DNA of 64,000 bases, taken from the NCBI RefSeq assembly GCF_036711975.1, contig NC_091970.1, positions 5,091,501 through 5,155,500 on the forward strand. Direction: 5' to 3'. This document shows, piece after piece, positions 48,201 through 60,200 of this stretch (within the stretch, counting starts at the first letter, position 1; the number at the start of each line of letters is the position of its first letter). Origin of the DNA: Onthophagus taurus (lineage: Eukaryota > Arthropoda > Insecta > Coleoptera > Scarabaeidae). A program made the translations under genes and the position numbers. The notes under the pieces are model-generated. The model was not told the DNA's origin, searched no databases, and was given only the letters and a program-made list of their open reading frames with translations.

Positions 48201-51200
48201 GAGACAAAGTGCGAGTTTCACGTAAAACGGACTCAGCCCGACGTGCCCAGCATTAGTTTTAGCTGAGGCGAATATACCACCGCAGGTGTATTCGGAACGA
48301 TCTGCTTTGTACCTCGGCCAAGAACACGCACTAAAATTAAATTACTTTCGCTTTGGCCGACCATGGCAAAAGGACAGGCGAATTAATTTCGTTTTGCTGG
48401 ACGTTTATTTACTGCACATCGATCAACATTTGTTATTTTCAGACATACATTATTTTGTACCAGATTTAACCTATTTTAATCCACGGCAAACTTTTGTCTA
48501 CACAAATCTATAGAAAAGAACGTTTTGATGTTAGAATGTATTATTTACAAGCCGAGGCAGCTATGCTGCCGAGGTAGGAGTTATAGGTTTTCAGTAACAA
48601 TATATTAATTAAAATCCGAGGCAGCTGTGCTGCCGAGGTAGTGGCTCTAGTGCTTAAAATAAAGTAAAGTTCACTTTAATACAGATTACATTACTTAAAA
48701 GCCGAGGCAGCTATGCTGCCGAGGTAGTGGCTCTAGTACTTATAATAAAGTAAAACTTTTTCCAATACAGATACATTATTTAGAAGCCGAGGCAGTAGTT
48801 CTAGATTTTTAATAATAATATATTATTTAGAAACCGAGACAGACATGCTGGCTGATAATCTATTAAGCTGATGCGCAATAGTTATTTACGTAACCAGTTA
48901 TGAAAAGACTCATTTTGTTTGACGAACGTAATATTTGCCGAAACGAGCAAATATTTTCACGAGTTTTGCAAATTACGTGACAGATGTTAATTTATCAATT
49001 TGTAGTTAGGTAATGGAATTCATTACATCACTAGTGATGTAAGGAAATCATTACATCACTAGTTATAAAAAAGTGACGTTACATAACGACAGAAAGACAT
49101 GTAAAATTTAATTTTCATAATGGAACTAGGTAAAAGAATTTAATCGCACACTCTCTGGTACAAACTTTGGGGTTCCTTAGTCTTTTTGGAAGTAGATACT
49201 AAAACTGGGCCTACAAGACCGTCTACAACAGCCCTCCTGAAATCTTTTGCCGTTAGTCTATTAGGCAGATTCATTATTTTATTATATAGGTAATATGAAT
49301 GTACCATAGAAGTAGAAAAATATACGATGTCACCATTTGTTGCTTTGATGATTTATTTCAAAGCTAGCTAAAAGTGAATCGAATTTATCTATACTGCTCA
49401 TAATAAATAATTTTGAATCGGTCGTCTACATTATAAACCACTGCGGCGGTAAGAGTTAAAGAGAAGTTTACTTGAAGTATTAGAGCAATTATCTCGGCTG
49501 CTTCGGTTTCTAAATAATATGTTATTATTGAAAACCTAGCATTACTGCCTCGGCAGCACGGCTGCCTCGGCACCTAAATAATACATCTAAGTATTAAAAA
49601 GAACTTTACTTTATTTTCAGTACTAGATTCATTGCCTCGGCAGCACAGTTGCCTCGGTCCCTAAACAATGTTTTTGTATTAATAAAACAAGAACTATTGC
49701 CTCGGCATCACAGCTGCCTCGGGTTTCTAAATACCGCATTTATTCGTATTAAATAAAGTTTTAGTTTATTTTAAGTACTAAAACCACCACTTTATGTCTT
49801 TGCGAGTCAAGAAAAGAAATATTTATGTTACAATTACAAGTTTTGCAACGTTTAGGTTACTCATCTTTCAAGATTAAAATTCTAGAACACGCCCCCGCAC
49901 TCAACGCGGTTGTAAATTCGTAAATTTCAGGGCGCCAGTTCTTAAGAAATAAAAGAAACTGAATGAAATAAAAAAACGAAACAAAAAAAAAACAGGACGT
50001 GGATTTCGCGAGCGTCGTTCCGAGAAAGAGGGGACACGTTTTCAAGACAGATGTTACAAATCCTCAACGTTTATTTCTGGTTACCCTTCTACTTTCTTAT
50101 GAATCGTCACAAAGATTTTAAGCAACAAAAAATAAGAGGGTTGATTTAAAAGCAACAACAACAAAGATTATTTTGAAATCTTTTCGCGTCTAATTTCATT
50201 TGCTAAATTTATCATTTGAAGGTGATTTATTTTTTGTTCGAGGTTGTAATCGCAGGTGTACACTTAAGTAACGATTAAACATTCTTTGGCAAATTAACAA
50301 TAACCCAACAATTTTTTAAACAAAATTTCATTTGTAACATTTTATTGGATCATCTTACTTAAAGAGAAATGAAATCGAATAAACAATAAGCGATTAAAAA
50401 CAAGGCCAAATTAAAAACAACATTTAATAATCAATCAACGATAATAATACGTTAATCGAAATACGTTTCATATATCACATTCTTTAAATATAACCAACAA
50501 CATAACCTTTGTAGAAAGATATTTTAATCCGTTTGTGACTTCCGGTTGAAAAAAAAATGCGGGCGCCGAGTTGAAGATAACAAAACCATTGATGATCGTA
50601 ATTAACTCCTCAGTTTACTTGATCGTAAAATGTTTATTTTCATTTTGATTGTTTATAAATTCTACATTCAATTCCGACTTACGATATAAACACATCTTTT
50701 AATTCTCTTATTGCTTTAAAAGAGATTGAATTGAGATTTTTTAATGTCGGCGTCATTACTCTCGACAATTATATGGTTCCTCTTCCTGCTTAATGGATTC
50801 CTTCCGGACCGCCGAAGCATCGAATAAAGCGACCTCCCCAGCACACAAAAGGAACGTTGTGAAGACAAATATCTTGTGGAGGATTCCGTCTCGGAATGCC
50901 AATAAAACCCAAAAAGAGGAGTCGTGAAAGATGACGTCGACCGCTCTAAATTGAAACATCTTAAATTCCCGATGGAATTTACCGAATTTTAGAGGTTATA
51001 AAGATGTATTTATTGAACGAAATTAATTCCTAAGTGATTTGGTGAAAAGAAATGTCAACGCATGTACGCTGGTCGAATAAAAGCGTTTATCCCTGAACGA
51101 TCTGATCGATAAAGACCAAGAAGCTTTCCGCAACGCGGTTCTGGGGAAAGCCAAAGCTCAGCGTGGCCACCACCATTGCGTTTATCCTTGGGCGGTCCTT

Positions 51201-54200
51201 TGATGTCCGCTAGGATACTCGAACATAACCCGACCTTAAAGGGTCCGGACTGGTATTTGTTATGTTTAGAGAGTATTCGCTCGAAAGCGTTTGTAAGGAA
51301 ATATCTCTATTTTGGAGAAAAAAAATTAAGAGAATGAGTTCCGTTTTGAAATACTAAGTACTATAATGGATATCATGGATAAATCATGTCCTGAAGATGA
51401 TAAGTATGAAATCGGTTTCAAAATCGGTCCACAATAATATTTGGTGCAACCTTGGAGGAAAACAAATGAAATTGATGCAGTAAGATGTAAGTGTGAAGTT
51501 GTAAGCTGTAGCGACACCTAATTGAGCTGTTCCAAGACAGAGGGGGATTCCCGACTACACAAAGAGCACGTTTCGGTTAAATGTCTAACTAACGATGTCT
51601 GGTTGCAATGATGTCTAACTTTTCTGTTAAAAACTGAGGGGAGATTATAGAGAGTGATGAAGCAAAGGAAGTCTCTCAAATCATTGTTTTTTTTTTATTG
51701 ATTAGAATCCGAGGCAGATAAAACTTTATTATTAAAATGAGTGTTCGTAAAGCTCACCAATAGACTGCAATAATTACAGAACAGTTACTTTGATATCACA
51801 AGCAAGCAAGATATTATTGCCCATAATCAACGAAAGGTTAAGCATTATTACTTTCACAGATATCGGAAGATCCAAGAAGATTTATGCCAAGCAGGCAAAT
51901 TTGTCATAAGCCAAATTTTTGATGTTTGGAACGCAGATGACGATATTAGGAATGTTGCGAACTATGAGGTAGTTTGCTAATTGGTGCACCTAGGTGCTCT
52001 TATAACTAACAACGACGTCTGCAGTAAAGAAATAAAGCGACATATGAAACATACGAAGTGAGATTATAAGGTTTGGGTGCGATCTGATCAAATAGATAGA
52101 AAATCCCTAAATTGGGGTATGATACTTTTTGGTGTGAATTGTAAGTGCAAATGTTTCATCTTGTAGTTGCGATTGATCTAATTGGTGCTGTATCAGAAAA
52201 TAAAAAAAAACATGGTAGGAAGCCAAACCAAATTGCATAAGAAATGGGTGTCACGAAGCTCTCTTAGATGTGTTTATTGCAGCATAACAAAAGAACTAGA
52301 CATCTCTCGCAGAATTATCTGAGAGATAAGTAAGATTTAGTGGACTAAGAAGATGATATTTTAAAAATTTTTACAAAGTGGGGAAAAATATTTCACATTC
52401 CATAATCGTTTGGGCGTTTTACATTGAAATCTCGAAGGGCCCCGTCCGTTCAGTGGTAAAGGCACGCGTCCAGATTACCAAAATAGGAGATAATTCAGTA
52501 GTCGAGATCGTTCCCGTTGCGAAATTCCAATCACGTAGCAACTAATTCACGCTGACAGTGGCGTCCGGGTGTCCAACCCTCCCCGTTTTTGGGTTTTATA
52601 TTCGGCCGTATAAATTTTCCGGAACGTCGACCATCGAATATGCATATCTATTTTTTTTTTTACTTTTCCCGTTTTTATTTCGCCAGAAAAAGTGTCTCTT
52701 TTTATAATTCTTTGAAAGAAGTTGACGGTCCCTTTTTGGGTTTAATTGATAGCCATTAATTCGGTCGAACTGGCGACAGACGTCCTGTCGGACACACGGC
52801 CGGGCTTTTCCGGTCCATTTAATACCAATCCGGACGGTTTCTCTCGCCGTTTTAACGGTTTACCAACTACACGGCGCCAAACTATCTAGATTTAAACTTT
52901 TAAAGAAAAGTTTTTAAATCCACGATTAAGAGAATTAAAAAAAAACGAAGCCGTTTTATGTTCGAGATCGTAAAGAAGACATAAAACGATACGACGGCTT
53001 CGTATAATCGCAAAACATAATTTCCGCTTCGTTTATTTATCATAGGCGAGCAATAAAGTGCATCGGGAGGAATCATTTTCAATTCGATTTGATAAAAATA
53101 GGATGATATCAAAAACTATTTAATAAAAATAAATATAAATGAAGCCGAGGTAGTCGTACTGCCGAGGCAATGGTTCTAGTACTTAAAATAAAGTTTTTTT
53201 TAATATAAATGCATTACTTAGAAGCCGAGACAGTAAATCTGGGTTTTCAATAATAACATGTTATTAGAATCTAAACCCGAATGATTCTAGTTCTAGGTCT
53301 TGTGTTAATAGTGCTATACTCTGTTTTTAAACCAGGAGGAGTAAACGCGAAAGTCAGATTTACACTAGGAAAAATCACCAGAAAATATCACTAGATATTT
53401 TGGCGGTAAATTTAAATTAATAATTATTATTATTTATTTATTTACTTATTATTGTATATATTTTCGTTTGTTATCGTCAACACTAAACATACAAATTAAC
53501 ATTGAAGTTATGAGTGTATTTATTTCAAAATATAATAAAGAAGGGTTTAAGAACACAAAATTTACAATAGCTTTGTTCCAATCAGCGGTTTGACACGTCG
53601 TGGACTCGTCAAATGCAATCGCACAGTCAAATAATGCAATGAAATCCGCTGAAATGTGACGACATTACTTGACATGTGCGATTGCATTTGACGAGTAACG
53701 GCCGAGTCCGACCGCTTGTTGGAACAAACCTAATAATGACACGAAACTGTCGAATTGTCAATAACCTAACCTTCAAATTCAAAATCAAAATTCAAAATTG
53801 CCTGTGTGTGAACCTTCCTCGCATTCAACCAATCACGTGCAAGGTCAATCTGGTGACAAATTTAAAATACTCCTCCTGGTTTAAAAACAGAGTATAGTAT
53901 AAAACTAGAACTAACACTAGACCGAGAACTAGAAACATTCGGGTAGTGCCGATAAGACAGTTATCCGCCAGATATTTATGGTTACCAAGGTTTTATATAA
54001 AAACTTGTTATGGTTACTGTCAGTTGTTTGTCGTGAAATTTTTTAAGCAATTATTAATGTCAAAGTCATAATTCAAACTTCAAAGAGAGACGTTAGGGTT
54101 ACCAACCTACGGCACAAATCACTAGATACAGGGAAAAACTACTACCGACTCTTATTTCGCCGATAGCAATCCCACCGACAAAAATAGGTTGTACAACCGC

Positions 54201-57200
54201 GAATACCTTTATCCTTCCGATAAGTTTATCGGCTGCTATAGATTTATCAGTATATTATACAACCGCCCCTAAATCAATTAGCTGTATATTTCTAGTTCTA
54301 GTGTTAGTTCTAATGCTAGTGTTAGTTTTAGTTGGTTTCATATAACGGACAGTTCCTTCCCCGTATTAATCCGTTGTTATATTGAGGTTTTACTATATAG
54401 AAGTTGAAACGGAATTAGAAGAGATGTTCATCCACCTAAATTTATATTTAATTACACGGCCGTTAGGTTGTGGTTTATAATTAACTTAGGCGGTTCGGGG
54501 TCGTTTAAAACCCGACGACGACGAGTACGGACGGTTAAGACGAATTTTATTTTGTATTATTTTTGGAAAAGAAAAAGGGTATAAAAATTAGTTTAGTTAG
54601 AGAGTTAATTGGAAGAAATGGTCAGCGCAAAATCCCATTCGAACGTTTTAAGCGTTGAAATTATTATTGTTATGGGGTGCCCTTTTTTGTCGTCTCTTCG
54701 CGCACCAAAAGCGTAGATCTAAATTTTCTAGCCGGTGCCGTCACACACTATATAGAGTTAAGGTTAACGGCCCCCACAGTTTTGACTTGCAAATTTTGTG
54801 TTTCCTGCACCAAACAATACTCCATTTCTTTTCTTTTTTAAGTTTTATTATATTTATTTTTATTTTTTTTTTTTGTTCCACAACAAAATTTTTTCAGCAA
54901 TTAATTTTCGATACAAACTAATTCAAGGACAAAATTTATCTTTTAATGCGGTCGTTTGAGTACTCTGAAAAGCTCAACTACCCTCCTCCACAAGAACTTT
55001 GTAATTACTTGGGCATCAGCCGATGAAGACCAGAAAAAAAAGAAGTTGCCCCCGGTTTAATGAATATTCAACCCTCAGGGCCTATATTAAGTATTAAAAG
55101 GGACTACTACCGTATTCCCCCAACTCCTTCGTCTTCTGCAATGGGTCCATTTATATTCATACAGTGCGTTTTGACTCCCTTCAAGTCTTCTCGTTCAACT
55201 AAAATAATATAAATAACTGAACTAAATGGAAGTGAAACTATGACAAATTTTCCCTTTTTTTTTTGAATTTTAAATTTTATAATTACGATTCGAAACGCTA
55301 ACAGCGAAGAGATGGTAAAAGCTTCTCTCGTTTCATGATGAATAAAAGATAATCCGGTAATCGAATAAACAGCGAAATAACCGGGGGAATTAATGCATGT
55401 TAACGAAGCTTCCTGGTGTGCGTTTTCTTGGCCGTATCCCGGTCGTTAGCTTCGCCCCGTCGAGCTTTCAAAGCTACGCCAATTAAGGGAATTCCTAATG
55501 GGCCATTGATACCAGAGAATCATTAAAAATTGAATTCAACTTACTTCACTTTCTACCAACTTTACTAACTCGCTTGCATCATTTAGAAGTAATGATAAAG
55601 AGGTCGAGTAATCACTAATCATGGACAGGACAGAATATGACAACAAGATGATGAGAACTACTGCCTCGGCAGCATTCAAAATAACTTTATTTTAAGTACT
55701 AGAACCATTGCCTCGGCATCATGGCTACCTCGGCTTCGAAGTAATGCATTTGAAACCACTGCCTCGGCTTGTAAATGATGCATTCTTATGATATGGTGAT
55801 AATAGCAAAGAAAAATCAAAACATATCTGAAGTTATTACAAATGGATTAATAATTATTTAATCAAAAAACCCATCATTATCTTCTTGTCTCAACATCGTT
55901 TTGTTTACACAACGAAACTTCTGAATGGGCGCCAGTATTTCTTTTTAAAACGGATACCACACTTAACACTTGACCGCAACATCCTCTTATAACTTTAAGA
56001 GCCATTTCGAAACGTTCTCATTAACTCAAAAGAGAGAAAAGAGAACTTAATCGTTTCGAACACATGGAAAACAATTTGGTGTTTATTTATATTTTTTTAC
56101 TGCAACTTCCTGTTTTTATAATCAATGCTAAAGAATGTCTCCTTATACCATCAAATATCTAAGAGTAATTTATAACCGCTTAGAAATCGAAGGTAACCTT
56201 CACAAAGTTAATAACGGAAATTCTTGTGTGATGAGACGATCTTCATCGACTACTTAGGGGAAATTCTTTTTTCTGAGACGATCGATATTTAATACGTGAC
56301 GTTACGAGGTTCATCAATAAAACATGACATCGTAAAATAAAATAAAAATCGTAAAGGGTGGTGGAGAAAAAATTTTTTTTCGACGAATCTACATGACAAT
56401 ACTGCCTTAATGGGGTCGTCATGTGTTTTGACATCCAACCTAATGGCCAATTACCCGGACTACTCCGGTTAATTAACGCATTAAGTTTTAATAAGTTAGG
56501 CAACGACGAAATGATTGACTTGTTTTTTTTTTTGAATCTCGAAATCGTTGCATTTACGTCATAATTACAGTTGTTAAATGTTCTTTTTTTTTCTAGCTAT
56601 TAGTTAAATGAAAATAACAACAAAGTGTTATTAGAATTAAATACATTTTGAAATAGATCTTTGGAAAATATGTGAAATGAGCCCAAACTCGACCTATATA
56701 AGTATTGTGACAGCTGAGATAATTAATTTTAAAAAGAATCAAGATGGCCGAAAACAAAACACTAATTAATAACGCCATCTATGACTTAAACGCGAATTTT
56801 ATGATGGATGTAGGGTGTAATACATGAAATTAGGTTAAAATTTTCTGATTATCATAAAACTTTTAACCAAATCGGTAGTTTTTGAGGTTATATTTGAGGA
56901 ATAAGTAGATTGGAACATTTCATTTTTCTCATTTTCATTAATAATTACCTTCGATTTATTTTTCCAATTAAATTAAGAGACTAAAAAAATTCTCTTCGCG
57001 GCTAACTTAGTTTGATTAACATTATGCGATTAACTTAGTTTGATTAAAACTCGATATTGATGTTTTCGATTGATTAAATTGATTAAATGGTATGTAAATG
57101 TACTTCTCCCCAATTCCCCATCCATTTATAAAGGTTATTTTAGTCAAAGAACTTGTGTTAAAGGTGCTTTTTTGCAAAGTTTTTTTATAATCTTTTAATC

Positions 57201-60200
57201 TTTTTGTTCTGAGTAGAGTCGTAAAGGTGAGTGGTAAAATAACCTTGGGCTTGGTTCGTTGTCTGGTGTAAATATTGCGTTATTGCCGTGCAATATCTTT
57301 GTAGTTTGTGACGAACGGAGGTTGACGTAAGCTTTTACTAGGAACAAAAAAAAATGTTGCAAAGTAATCGTTTACCTTGATAACTTTTGATTATTTAAAA
57401 TATATTCTAAAACCTCGATATAACGAACCTCGTTAGAACTCGCTCATAAATAATATCAATGCATTAGCCGAGGCAGTAGATTTTCGCTTTCTTTAATACA
57501 AATGTATTACTTAGAAGCCGAGGCAGATTTGATGCCGAGGCAGTGCTTCTAGTACTTAAAGTAAAGTTTTCTCTAACACAAATGCATTACTTAGAAACCG
57601 AGGCTAAACCCGAATATTTCTAGTTCTAGGTCTAGTGTTAGTTCTAGTTTTACTTGTTATTCAGTGCATGTGTTCGGCTTCTAAGTAATGTATTAAAGAA
57701 ATCTTTACTTTAAGTACTAGAGCCACTGCCTCGGCAGCATAGCTGCCTCGGTTCCTAATGGTATGTTATTATTGAAAACCTTGAACTACTGCTCGGTTTA
57801 TAAGTCTGAAGACGTACGGCTAAACCCGAAACTTTCTAGTGCTAGGTGTAGTGTTAGTTCTAGTTTTAATCATTATTCATCTCTGATTTCCTGGATGTAG
57901 CAGTTCTCACAGATTCTACCATCTTTGGTATAAATACAATATAAATCCACGTAGGCTGAATGCATTAGTGACTGTCCCAATTTGTGTACATTGAAATTAT
58001 TCATAAAACGGCCTAGACTCCGTATTAATCCGTTATATCGAGGTTGTACTGTATATTTCATTTTAACAATCAACGTAACATATATTGATTTAAATGTCTT
58101 CCGAACAGATTCCGATTCATGTCATACCTTGAAGCTTCCCGCTTTTGAAATGTTGAAGAGAGGCCAGAGAAGAGGAAGAGAAGCTTTATAACGTTGGCAA
58201 TTTTATCAAACCGACGACGTCGATTTATTCTCTTGCGTTTGCCGTGTTCCCGTTCTATCCCGCGAACGTCTGGCAAGTTTTAGCAAGTCCGCGGCGGCGA
58301 AAAGGGGATAAGTTTAAAACCGCTTTTACGTGGACGCTCCGCGTAGTAGTCTTCTTCGTTGTCGTACTTCGCTTTTGAGGAGATCCACTTTTCAACGTGT
58401 ACGAACCGAGGAAATTCGCTTATCTTTTCCGACGCCTTTTACAGCTTTAGATATTTTTTCGAATTTGTTATTTCTCGAAATGTTTTTTGATTTTATCATA
58501 ACACCATTTAATATCGAAGCTAGAGTTTCACGCATCTCTGATAACAACATCGTTGATAAGATACCATATTGCATGACACGTGTATTGTACGTTTCCCAGT
58601 AATATTGCTCATCTTTCTATAACAGGGACGTAAATAAAAAAAAATTTGGTATTGTTGTATTTAACGAGTATTATATCTTATAATATTTTAATACAATTTC
58701 ATCATGATTCCCAGGATAGATTAAATCCATTATAAGTCGAGCTAGCACTTTAAATATTAAACAGGAAAATAGAAAGGGTTTTCGTGTACTCTGAATAAAC
58801 GAAAGGGTTGTGATCGAACAAACAATTAAAACGTTCGATCTCAAACGACATTTTTTTTTGATGGCATAGAGAATCGATCAAACTTCACCGATGAGCTCAT
58901 AAATTCAATTAGATCTTGAGAGGATGTACGAGGGAATATACGATGTGTTGTGTGAGATAGATTTTGAATGTGGGATGAGAGAACAGAAATTCCCATATTC
59001 ATACATCTACCTTGGTGCTTATACGTAAATTTAACGTGAAAATAAAACGGTATGAACTGGAGGAATAATAATAGAGCCTTTGTGATCGCAATCAGTCGAG
59101 AGGAACGAGCCACACCGACCAATTTGCATCGTGCACGGTTGGGAAATTGTTACAAATTTGAAACGCGAAATTGTGTTTCGCTTATATCTCTACAACGACG
59201 GCTTCTGTTGCCTTTAAAATGTAAATTTGCCGATTACGATTATCCTCCTCTCTCAGTTGCCGAAATCTGGTTCGAAGTGTGTCTCGTAGATAAGCAGGTG
59301 TTTTGCCTCGTTTATTGCCCCCAACATCTGCGCACGTCATCGTCCGTTTTTGTTGTTTACATTTTCCCCCCAAAAATGTTTTTTTTTTGGCGTAGAGAGA
59401 CAGGTGTCTTTGTGTATACGCGAATTCAAACCAGCTGCGTTCCTATTTAAATTTCCTCTCCCAGAACCCAATAACGTTTAGAAGTCATCGTTTTTGTTCT
59501 CGTCTTTTTACTACCATCGAAAAAAACCAGCGGCGAAGCAGCGAAGTCGGTTCTTGTTCTCTCGAAACGTTCACGAATGTTTATTCGAACTATTATTTTT
59601 CGCTTCATTCAAAACGAACTCGATTCGAATCGTATTTATAAAGAAAAAAGTTGAATAGACCCATTTTTTTTAAATATTTCATTCTAAACAGTTTTTATAA
59701 TACAACTTTCAAAATTCAGCCATGTCGATGAAATTTCCGTATTAATCAGAAAATTGTTTGATGTATCATAACTTATATCTATCATAAAATTCGCATTTAA
59801 AACAAAGATAGCGATATTAATTAGTGTTTTGTTTTCCGCCATCTTGATTTTTTTTTAATTAAATATCTCAGCTGTCATAACACTTAGATAGGTCGAGTTT
59901 GGACTCATTTCTCATGTTTTTTTGTTACCTATCATAAAATTAATGAATTATTAAATTTTGGCTATTAAAGTATAAAATTCTTTCTCCAAAAAACGCAAAA
60001 AAGCATGTTTGTACAACTCTTGTCACGATCTTATTGATTGTTGTTATTGTTTTTAAACAAATTATGTTGAATACCGGAAATAGTGTCACAATACCTCAAA
60101 TGAAATCGGTCAATGACCTAAATAATTGCAAAAAAATGCTTTTAGCCACATATTTCTTTAAAAAGCATCGAAAAGATAAGGAGATAACGAATGAATTTTT

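Noticed and set aside
46152-50010. Direct repeats read as ends of an LTR element
   Set aside because: The copies lack TG...CA ends and no gag, protease, RT or integrase coding can be seen between them; the interior is MITE-type repeats.
52430-52500. tRNA-like stretch (CCGTTCAGTGGTAAAGGC)
   Set aside because: Resembles a D-arm box, but no anticodon or T-arm can be folded after it.
59052-59450. 132-codon plus-strand ORF
   Set aside because: Same reason: GC-rich intronic DNA, odd composition, overlapping minus frames open as well.
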